From the NCBI RefSeq assembly GCF_016107285.1, contig NZ_RCVQ01000001.1, positions 620,001-684,000 on the forward strand: a DNA stretch of 64,000 nt, written 5' to 3'. This document shows positions 57,533-64,000 of this stretch, piece after piece. Below the pieces are notes generated by a model. It searched no databases, was not told where the DNA came from, and saw only the letters and a program-made list of their open reading frames with translations. The translations under genes and the position numbers were made by a program. Position 1 is the stretch's first letter. Each line of letters starts with the position of its first letter. The stretch comes from Roseomonas sp. KE0001. GTDB lineage: Bacteria > Pseudomonadota > Alphaproteobacteria > Acetobacterales > Acetobacteraceae.

Positions 57533-58471
57533 ATGATGATCCATAGAGCACGTGGCTGGGAACTGCCCGAAACGGCGGTGACGCCGGAGAACTGGGTGCT
57601 GGGCCGCCGTCGGGGCCTGGGCCTCGCGGCGGGCCTCATCGCCGGCCTCGGCCTGCCCGCGGCGGCGAGGTCCCAAGGGGGTGCCCCGGTGGCCCGCAAT
57701 GAGCGTTTCACGCCCGGCCGGGCCCTGACGCCGGAGCGTGAGGCCACCAGCTACAACAACTACTATGAATTCGGCTCCGGAAAGAACGTGAGCTCGGCGG
57801 CCGGCCGTCTGCCGCAGCGGCCCTGGACCATCCGGCTGGAAGGTCTGGTGGAGAAGCCCCAGGAACTGGACCTCGACGATCTGCTGAAGCGCGTCTCCCT
57901 GGAGGAGCGGGTCCTGCGTCACCGCTGCGTGGAAGCCTGGGCCATGACCGTTCCCTGGACCGGCTTTCCCATGGCCGATCTGGTGCGCCTCGCCGCCCCG
58001 ACCGCTGCCGCCAGGTTCGTCGTGTTCGAGACGGTGCGCGACACCGCCGTCATGCCGGGGCTGCGGCAGAGCTGGTATCCCTGGCCCTATACCGAGGGCT
58101 GCACCATGGCGGAGGCCATGAATGAGCTCTGCTTCCTCGCCGTTGGCCTCTACGGCAAGCCGGTGCCGGCGCAGAATGGCGGGCCGATCCGGGTGCTGTT
58201 TCCCTGGAAGTACGGCTTCAAGAGCGGCAAGGCGCTGGCCCGGATCCGCTTCACCGACACGCGGCCGGTCAGCTTCTGGGAGAAGCTGCAGCCCAGCGAA
58301 TACGGCTTCTGGGCGAATGTGAATCCCGAGGTGTCGCACCCCCGCTGGAGCCAGGCGACGGAGCGCCTGCTGGGCAGCAACGAGCGGGTGCCGACGCGGA
58401 TCTACAATGGCTATGGCGAGTTCGTCGCCGATCTCTATCGTGGGCTGGACGGAGAGAAGCTTTTCCTCTGA
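57533..58471 (+). CDS. msrP: Protein-methionine-sulfoxide reductase catalytic subunit MsrP
   Basis: The 312-residue periplasmic molybdenum enzyme repairs oxidised methionines. It has a Tat signal (LGRRRGLGLAAG, arginines 25-27), the conserved YNNYYEFGSGK and RPWTIRLEGLVEKP, and the molybdenum-ligand Cys132 (RHRCVEAWAMTVPWTGFP). ATG 57533 is preferred to 57524 because GGAGG lies nine bases before it, while it touches the earlier ATG. The heme partner MsrQ is not next to it. Its 3' end overlaps the NUDIX gene by 37 bases. Confidence 0.93.
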   Translation: MMIHRARGWELPETAVTPENWVLGRRRGLGLAAGLIAGLGLPAAARSQGGAPVARNERFTPGRALTPEREATSYNNYYEFGSGKNVSSAAGRLPQRPWTIRLEGLVEKPQELDLDDLLKRVSLEERVLRHRCVEAWAMTVPWTGFPMADLVRLAAPTAAARFVVFETVRDTAVMPGLRQSWYPWPYTEGCTMAEAMNELCFLAVGLYGKPVPAQNGGPIRVLFPWKYGFKSGKALARIRFTDTRPVSFWEKLQPSEYGFWANVNPEVSHPRWSQATERLLGSNERVPTRIYNGYGEFVADLYRGLDGEKLFL

Positions 58472-58908
58472 TCGGTCTCCGCCAGCCGGCGGCGGCCCTC
58501 CTCGATGGCGCGGAGGGCCTCCGACCAGAGGCCCAGCCTGGCCAGCTCGGCGGGGGAGAACCAGCAGGCCTCGCTGACGTCATCCCCGGGAACGACCTGG
58601 CCATCCATCCAGCGCCCGGCGAAGTCGATGATGGTGTAGTGGAAGCGGGTGCGGTCCAGATCATCCCGGGCCAGGGCATCGACCACCACGGCCAGGACCA
58701 GGGGGCCGACCGTGATGCCGGCTTCCTCCAGAAGCTCCCGCCTCCCGGCCTCCTCCGCCGTCTCGCCCAGATGCTGCGCGCCGCCGGGGATCGACCATTC
58801 TCCCTGGCGGGGCGGCTTGCTCCGCCGCACCAGCAGCACCTCCTCGCCGCGGAAGGCGATGACCCCGACCCCGATCCAGGGCCGGTCGGGATATTCTCGG
58901 CTGCTCAC
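58435..58908 (-). CDS. NUDIX hydrolase
   Basis: The 157-residue protein begins SSREYPDRPWIGVGVIAFRG and has a complete Nudix box (GAQHLGETAEEAGRRELLEE, residues 43-62). Substrate unknown; family members hydrolyse nucleoside diphosphates linked to another group. The start is a GTG that overlaps the DUF4340 stop. A longer upstream open frame lies wholly in the DUF4340 gene and is not used. Confidence 0.87.
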   Translation of the reverse strand: MSSREYPDRPWIGVGVIAFRGEEVLLVRRSKPPRQGEWSIPGGAQHLGETAEEAGRRELLEEAGITVGPLVLAVVVDALARDDLDRTRFHYTIIDFAGRWMDGQVVPGDDVSEACWFSPAELARLGLWSEALRAIEEGRRRLAETDQRKSFSPSSPR

Positions 58909-59939
58909 GGCGCCGGCGCCCGGGCGGGCTCCTGGCGGGCGGGCTCCTCGCGGCGCAGATCCTCCAGCCGGGGCAGGAAAGCCTTGGCCTTCCAGGCACC
59001 GACCTGATAGGCCCAGCCACGCCAGCGGGCATTCAGGGCCGCCGCCTCGCCGCCGCCGGAGGCCGCCAGGCGCAACCACACGGCTTCCCCCTCCTGATTC
59101 AGGCGGACCTGGATCGCCAGTCCATCCGTCAGCGTGAAGCGGGCTTCCCCCGCTTCCGATCCGGGAATCTCCGCCTCGCGCCGCACATCCGTCAGCGTCA
59201 GGAACTCGAAGGCGCCGGCCACATTGTCCAGGCTGCTCTGCTCCGTCGGCGGCGCGTCGGGTGGGGCGACAAGGACGAGGCGCCCATCCGGCCCCTCGCT
59301 CCGTGCCAGGACCACGGGCGCCGTGCCCGCGCGTGACACCTCGGCGCGCAGCATGCGCTCGCGCGGGAGACTGGCGAGGTCGCGATCGATCCAGAGCTGG
59401 GGGTCGGCGTCGAGCGGCAGGCGGCCTTCGGCCAGCCAGGCCTGATCCTCATTCGGGCGGCGGACATAGACGCTTTCGGGGACATTCCCCTGTGTCCGCA
59501 CGCGCCGTCGGCCGACCACCAGCTCGGCGATGACCGCGCCCGTCTCGTCCAGCACCCGGAGCAGGGACGCGGTCGAACCCTCCCTGGACGGATCCCGCAA
59601 GCCCAGCCGCTCGAACATGGCCGGATCGCTGGTGCGCGGCTCGGTCAGGCGCAGCTCGGTCAGGCCGACCAGGACTTCCCGCACCTTCTCCGGGCGGGCG
59701 GGATAACCGGCCTTCTCCGGCAGGACCCAGGCCTCGCCCTGGCGGATTACGCTCAGTCGGCCGTCATGCCGCTCGACCTCGATGCGCGCCGCCGCGGCCA
59801 GCCGCGTGGCGAGGTCACGGAACATCAGAGGCGCGGACCCGGTCTCCGGAGGCGGCGGGCCGCTGGAGCCGAGCAGGACGACCGCGCCGGCCGAAAGCGC
59901 GGCGGCGCCACTCAGGAGCAGGAGGGATCGGCGTTGCAT
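58905..59939 (-). CDS. DUF4340 domain protein of the Gld-type ABC operon
   Basis: The 344-residue protein has a signal or anchor (LLLLSGAAALSAGAVVLLGS) followed by DUF4340 repeats (ERHDGRLSVIRQGEAWVLPE, KVREVLVGLTELRLTEPRTS, WIDRDLASLPRERMLRAEVS). Such proteins follow GldG genes and are predicted periplasmic partners. The Pro/Ala tail is variable. It is 11 bp from GldG. Confidence 0.85.
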   Translation of the reverse strand: MQRRSLLLLSGAAALSAGAVVLLGSSGPPPPETGSAPLMFRDLATRLAAAARIEVERHDGRLSVIRQGEAWVLPEKAGYPARPEKVREVLVGLTELRLTEPRTSDPAMFERLGLRDPSREGSTASLLRVLDETGAVIAELVVGRRRVRTQGNVPESVYVRRPNEDQAWLAEGRLPLDADPQLWIDRDLASLPRERMLRAEVSRAGTAPVVLARSEGPDGRLVLVAPPDAPPTEQSSLDNVAGAFEFLTLTDVRREAEIPGSEAGEARFTLTDGLAIQVRLNQEGEAVWLRLAASGGGEAAALNARWRGWAYQVGAWKAKAFLPRLEDLRREEPARQEPARAPAP

Positions 59940-59950
59940 GGCGTGCTCCC

Positions 59951-61900
59951 TCAGCCCCGCGCGGCGCTGCGACGGCGGCCCCGGGCCAGGGCGAGGCCAA
60001 TCGCGAAGAGCGTCAGCAGGATCGGCACCAGGGCGATGTTGAGGACGCGCAGAGTGGTCTCCAGCCGTTCGATGTCACGGCGCAGCTCGAGCTGAACGCC
60101 GCGGAGCTGGCCGCGCGTCGCGACGATCTCCGCCCTGGCCTGGTCGATTTCCGCCCTCTGCTCGGGCGTGATGACCGCCTGGGCCTGGCCGCCAGCCGCG
60201 CCGGTGCCCTGACGCAACTCGCGCAGGCGGCGCTCCGTGGCCTCCAGCTTGCGGGTCAGGTCCTGTTCGGTCTGCCGGTATCTGGCCTCAGCATCGCGGC
60301 GGATCTCCTCCACCACACCGAAGGGGCGCAGCGATTCGCCCCGGGAGCGCAGGCCGATCAGGGCGTCGCCGCCGGCCAGGGTGTCGGTCAGATTGGCCAC
60401 CAGGGCGCCGTTGTCACTGAAGGGGGTCGCTGTCTGCTGCCCGAGGAAATCCTGGACCTGGACCCAGAAACGGTCCTCCAGCAGATCGGAGTCGTTGGCG
60501 ACGACGAGATTGGCCGGTCCCTCGCTCTTCTCCAGATGGGCCGGCAGGCCCTCCTCGCGCGCCACACCTTCCGGCAAGGCGGGCGGGCCATCCGGGAAGG
60601 CGCTGCGCAGCATGCCACGGACGCGGGCCAGCAGAACGTGTCGCTGGCCGTCGGGGCGGAACTCGGCCAGCAGCCGGGCCGGGTCGGGGCTTTCGCGCAC
60701 ACGGGCCACGTCCACCAGCATCGCGCGGTCGCTGCTGGTGATCAGCGGCGTGAACTCGATCGGGGCGTCCGGCCTGTGCCGCACCTCGCCGGCCGAGGCG
60801 AAGGTGACCTGCTGCAGATCGGCCGTGGCCACATCGCTCCGCGTCAGCGAATCGCCGGTGGCGTTGAACCAGGCCAGGTAGTCCACCGCCTGCACGCGAT
60901 CCTGCGGATTGGCCCGGACGCGCCAGGCACCGCGCTGGTCGAGCACCACCTTGTCGCGCGGCGTCTCGATGCCCCAGGCATTCAGCAGGCGGTCCAGGCC
61001 CGATGCCGTGTCCCGCACCGGCTGCCCGTTCGGGCCGGGACGCGAGGCCTGGCTCTCGCTGTGCGGATCGGTCATCGCGAAGAGCTTGCCGCCGCGCATG
61101 ACGAACTGATCGATGGCGTAGAGCATCGCCTCCGGCAGGTTCTGCGGCTGCGCGACGATCAGCACCTCGACATCGGGATCGATCCGCTGCGTCTCGGGCG
61201 CGATCTCGCGCAGGGAGAAGAACTGCCTGAGCTGGTTGGCGATGACGAAGGGCTGGCCGGCGCCCGGCACGCGCATCATCAGCGCGCGGGGGTCGCCATT
61301 CAGGGGCAGTGCCGAAAGCAGTCCCACCACCGGCCGCCGGGGGTTGGACAGTTCGTAGATCAGCCGCGTCAGATCGTATTCCAGGAACCGCTCGCGTTCG
61401 GGCTGCAGGAACGGCAGCACGCGTTCGTCGTCGATCAGGTTGGTTCCGGCGATGCCGAAATAGACCTGCTCTCCCGTCTGGTCGATCGGCACGCCCTGGA
61501 TGCCGTAGGAGAGGGCGCGGTCCTCCGTCTCGCTGAAGGGCTCGGGGTCCAGGAACTCCAGCCGCAGCCTGCCGTCCGATGCGCTGGCATATTCCTGCAG
61601 CATCTCGCGCACCCTGTCGGCATAGGCGCCGAAGACCGGCGCGGCGCCGCCGAGCTGCCGCGAATAGAACAGCCGCAGCGTGATGGGATCCCGCAGGCCG
61701 GACAGCACCTGCCGGGTTCCGTCCGAGAGCGTGTAGAGATGCTGCTGGGTCAGATCGAGCCGGGCATGAGGAAGCAGCCGCGCGGCCAGCAGATTCACCG
61801 ACACGGCCAGCACCAGGGCCGCCGCCAACCCGGCCAGGGAGTAGAGCAGCCGGCCGGAAGCGAGGGGCGGGGCGGCGGGGGAAGGGGAGGTCCGGGGCAT
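59951..61900 (-). CDS. Gld-type ABC transporter auxiliary protein (GldG-like)
   Basis: The 649-residue protein has an N-terminal helix (GRLLYSLAGLAAALVLAVSV), an extracytoplasmic ABC-type domain (DLTQQHLYTLSDGTRQVLSG, RLFYSRQLG, DPEPFSETEDRAL, GKLFAMTDPHSESQ), a coiled region (about 545-620) and a C-terminal helix with a basic tail (LARGRRRSAARG). In Bacteroidetes these genes serve gliding; in proteobacteria they occur in unrelated non-motile species and the substrate is unknown. Confidence 0.85.
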   Translation of the reverse strand: MPRTSPSPAAPPLASGRLLYSLAGLAAALVLAVSVNLLAARLLPHARLDLTQQHLYTLSDGTRQVLSGLRDPITLRLFYSRQLGGAAPVFGAYADRVREMLQEYASASDGRLRLEFLDPEPFSETEDRALSYGIQGVPIDQTGEQVYFGIAGTNLIDDERVLPFLQPERERFLEYDLTRLIYELSNPRRPVVGLLSALPLNGDPRALMMRVPGAGQPFVIANQLRQFFSLREIAPETQRIDPDVEVLIVAQPQNLPEAMLYAIDQFVMRGGKLFAMTDPHSESQASRPGPNGQPVRDTASGLDRLLNAWGIETPRDKVVLDQRGAWRVRANPQDRVQAVDYLAWFNATGDSLTRSDVATADLQQVTFASAGEVRHRPDAPIEFTPLITSSDRAMLVDVARVRESPDPARLLAEFRPDGQRHVLLARVRGMLRSAFPDGPPALPEGVAREEGLPAHLEKSEGPANLVVANDSDLLEDRFWVQVQDFLGQQTATPFSDNGALVANLTDTLAGGDALIGLRSRGESLRPFGVVEEIRRDAEARYRQTEQDLTRKLEATERRLRELRQGTGAAGGQAQAVITPEQRAEIDQARAEIVATRGQLRGVQLELRRDIERLETTLRVLNIALVPILLTLFAIGLALARGRRRSAARG

Positions 61901-61903
61901 CGT

Positions 61904-62638
61904 TCAGTCGGCCTTCCGGTGATCGACGGCCAGGGTGTTGGCGAAGAGCCAGAAGCCGATGAAGGTGCCGAAGAAGATCAGATCGCGCAGGGCGACGATG
62001 CCGCGCGAGAGGTCGCCGAGGCGTTCGGTGACGGAGATGCCGCGCGCGATCTCCGCCATGACGGGGATGCGGCGCGACAGGAAATCCGTGACGACCGGGC
62101 TGCCCGAGGCGGCGAACAGGAAGCAGACCGCGACGGCCAGCACGAAGGCGACGACCTGGTTCTTGGTCAGCGCGGAGATGGCGGCACCGATGGAGAGATA
62201 GGCCCCGGCCACGAGAAGGCAGCCGATGTAGCCGGTGGCGATGACGCCATTGTCGGGCCGCCCGAGATAATTGACCGTCAGCACCAGGGGGAAAGTCAGC
62301 GCCAGCGCGATGCCGCAGAACAGCCAGGCCGCCAGGAACTTGCCCAGCACGGCCTGCCACTGCGTGACGGGCAGCGTCAGCAGGAGCTCGATGGTGCCGA
62401 GGCGGCGCTCCTCGGCCCAGAGCCGCATGGTGAGGGCCGGCACCAGGAAGAGGAACAGCCAGGGCACGAAGCCGAAGAAGGGCTGCAGATCCGCCGTTCC
62501 GCGGTCGAAGAAGTTGCCGAGGGTGAAGGTCAACGTGCCGGACATCACGAGGAAGATGACGATGAAGACATAGGCGACGGGGGTGGCGAAGTAGCCGGCC
62601 AGCTCCCGCCGGGCGATGGTCAGCGCGCCCGCCATCAC
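61904..62638 (-). CDS. ABC-2 type permease (GldF-like)
   Basis: The 244-residue integral membrane protein has six hydrophobic segments; TIARRELAGYFATPVAYVFI and WAEERRLGTIELLLTLPVTQ are typical of ABC-2 permeases next to GldG. It overlaps the ATPase gene by four bases. Confidence 0.9.
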   Translation of the reverse strand: MMAGALTIARRELAGYFATPVAYVFIVIFLVMSGTLTFTLGNFFDRGTADLQPFFGFVPWLFLFLVPALTMRLWAEERRLGTIELLLTLPVTQWQAVLGKFLAAWLFCGIALALTFPLVLTVNYLGRPDNGVIATGYIGCLLVAGAYLSIGAAISALTKNQVVAFVLAVAVCFLFAASGSPVVTDFLSRRIPVMAEIARGISVTERLGDLSRGIVALRDLIFFGTFIGFWLFANTLAVDHRKAD

Positions 62639-63363
62639 GGCGCCTCCTGCGACAGGGTCAGCTCGCGGAAGACGGCATCCAGCGAGGGGCCGCGCCGGGC
62701 CAGCTCCGCGGGCGTCGCATCCGCCAGCAGGCGCCCGCGCGCGATGATGATGGCGCGCGTGCAGATCGCCGAGACCTCCTCGAGGATATGGGTCGAGATG
62801 ATGATGGCCTTGCTCGGCGCCATCTGTCCGATCAGGCGGCGCACCTCATGCTTCTGGTTGGGGTCGAGGCCATCGGTAGGCTCGTCCAGCACCAGCACCG
62901 GCGGATCGTGCAGCAGCGCCTGGGCCAGGCCGACGCGGCGCTTGAAGCCCTTGGACAGGGTCTCGATGGGCTGCAGTCGCACGCCCTCCAGCGTGGTCAG
63001 CCGCATGGCATGGGCCACGCGCTCGCGTTCCTCGCCGCCGCGGTAGCCGCGGATGCGCGCGACGAAGCCCAGGAAGGACTGCACCGTCATCTCGGGATAG
63101 GTGGGCGCGCCCTCAGGAAGATAACCGAGTTGCCGCTTGGCTTCGACAGGCCGGGCGACGACATCCTCGCCGCAGATCCGCGCCGCCCCCGCGCTCGGCG
63201 TCACGAAGCCGGCGAGCATCTTCATGGTGGTCGATTTGCCGGCGCCGTTCGGTCCGAGGAAGCCCAGCACCTCGCCACGGGCGACCTGGAAGGACACGTT
63301 GTCCACGGCGGTGAAGGTACCGAAGCGCTTGGTCAGACGGTCGATCTCGATGAGTGCGGACAA
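62635..63363 (-). CDS. ABC transporter ATP-binding protein (GldA-like)
   Basis: The ATPase has Walker A GPNGAGKST, signature LSKGFKRRVGLA (Lys in place of the second Gly), Walker B VLVLDEPTDGLDP and the H-loop ISTHILEEV. The start is uncertain: the frame is open from 63426, but TTG 63363 gives LSALIEIDRLTKRFG, the usual N-terminus, with GGGGG 7 bases before it. The 242 residues are normal for the family. It heads the operon ABC ATPase-permease-GldG-DUF4340-NUDIX. Confidence 0.88.
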   Translation of the reverse strand: MSALIEIDRLTKRFGTFTAVDNVSFQVARGEVLGFLGPNGAGKSTTMKMLAGFVTPSAGAARICGEDVVARPVEAKRQLGYLPEGAPTYPEMTVQSFLGFVARIRGYRGGEERERVAHAMRLTTLEGVRLQPIETLSKGFKRRVGLAQALLHDPPVLVLDEPTDGLDPNQKHEVRRLIGQMAPSKAIIISTHILEEVSAICTRAIIIARGRLLADATPAELARRGPSLDAVFRELTLSQEAP

Positions 63364-63459
63364 CCGCGCATACCCCCTGCAGGACCGGATGCCGGTCCGG
63401 TTTAATCGTGGCAGGAGGGTTTGCAAGCCCCGGCGCTGTATCGGATTGTCGCGGCGGAC

Positions 63460-64000
63460 TCAGCCCGCGGCGAGCGGAGCGAGGGTGAGGTCATGGCCGA
63501 ACAGGGCCAGCAGCATCCGGGCCGCGCGCCCGCGCGGCGTGGCCCGCAGCTCCGGGTCCTTCTCCAGCAGCAGCGCGGCGTCCTGATGGGCCATGCGGAT
63601 CATGCCGCCGTGGCGCTGCGGATCGGCGATGCGGCGGCCCAGGCGGCCAGCCTGGCGAAGGCCGAGGGCATCGCCGCCGCCGCGGTGGTCGAGATCGGCG
63701 TCGGCGATGACGAAACCGTCCTGCGTGTCCCGGAGCACGGCCAGCCGGCGCTGCTCGGATTCGTTCAGCTCGGCGGAGGGGAGCAGCAGGCAGAAGGACT
63801 GCGCCGGACCGCGGCCCACGCGGCCACGCAACTGGTGAAGGGCGGCGAGGCCGAAACGCTCGGCTTGTTCGATGATCATGATGGTGGCGTCCGGCACGTC
63901 CACACCGACCTCGACCACCGTCGTGGCAACCAGGAGCTGCGCGCGGCCGGAGGCGAAGTCCTGCAGGGCGGCCTCGCGGACCTCCAGCTTCTGGGCGCCG
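63460..64000 (-). CDS. recG: ATP-dependent DNA helicase RecG, C-terminal part
   Basis: The gene continues beyond the right edge of the window, so its first two-thirds are missing. The visible 179 residues hold the C-terminal helicase lobe: TTVVEVGVDVPDATIMIIEQ (motif V) and HQLRGRVGRG (motif VI), then the RecG-specific tail with LGLRQAGRLG. RecG reverses stalled replication forks and processes Holliday junctions. Confidence 0.92.
   Translation of the reverse strand, partial: GAQKLEVREAALQDFASGRAQLLVATTVVEVGVDVPDATIMIIEQAERFGLAALHQLRGRVGRGPAQSFCLLLPSAELNESEQRRLAVLRDTQDGFVIADADLDHRGGGDALGLRQAGRLGRRIADPQRHGGMIRMAHQDAALLLEKDPELRATPRGRAARMLLALFGHDLTLAPLAAG

Overview
The window is a 64 kb piece of a high-GC alphaproteobacterial chromosome. 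The gene blocks (rpmH-rnpA-yidD-yidC-engB-argB-dapD; ruvX-pyrB-pyrC-plsY-dprA-topA-rnr; gatCAB; hsp20 next to DUF1150; a GTTC-N7-GTTC LexA box at uvrA) and the codon bias suggest Rhodospirillales, most likely Acetobacteraceae of the Roseomonas type. The genus is inferred from gene order and protein style, not from a marker comparison.

Layout. 1-6000: the N-terminal part of a flavin disulfide-reductase-like protein that has lost its cysteine pair, then the ribosomal protein L34/RNase P/YidC membrane-insertion block, EngB, ArgB and DapD. 6341-7705: a PleD-type diguanylate cyclase. 7801-19073 (minus strand): one long run of housekeeping genes (RuvX, PyrB, a metal-ligand-deficient PyrC, PlsY, DprA, TopA, RNase R, an S41 protease, L33). 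19139-22364: gatCAB, then tRNA-Ser. 22749-25200: a three-gene cassette (acyl-CoA dehydrogenase-like, PIG-L deacetylase, methyltransferase) of unknown product. 25213-27429 (minus): truA-fmt-def. 27571-28461: small heat-shock protein and DUF1150.

28619-38809 is the accessory part: a 10.1 kb element integrated in the 3' end of a tRNA-Thr(CGU) gene, bounded by 46-bp identical direct repeats. It encodes a tyrosine recombinase, an AlpA/excisionase-like protein, an HK97-type portal, prohead protease and major capsid protein, several small phage-type proteins, an Xre regulator, a P4-like primase/helicase and a TOPRIM primase. No tail, lysis or large terminase gene is recognisable. It looks like a compact capsid-encoding phage satellite, comparable to capsid-forming phage-inducible islands, rather than a decayed prophage. 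A 26-bp perfect G-rich inverted repeat lies beside its replication gene.

39024-41579: a TonB energy-transduction operon (small exported protein, ExbB, ExbD, TonB), ending in a bidirectional terminator shared with uvrA. 41618-45332: divergent uvrA and ssb with a LexA box between them. 45468-50691: the fructose PTS operon fruB-fruK-fruA, with EIIA, HPr and Enzyme I fused in one protein. 50846-54750: gyrA-coaD-cyclophilin, then tRNA-Lys. 54946-57473: a polyprenyl-phosphate glycosyltransferase fused to a GtrA domain, followed by a GT39-type transferase. 57533-58471: MsrP. 58435-63363 (minus): a Gld-type ABC transporter operon ending in a NUDIX hydrolase. The window closes in the C-terminal part of recG.

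No rRNA operon, IS element or CRISPR array was found.
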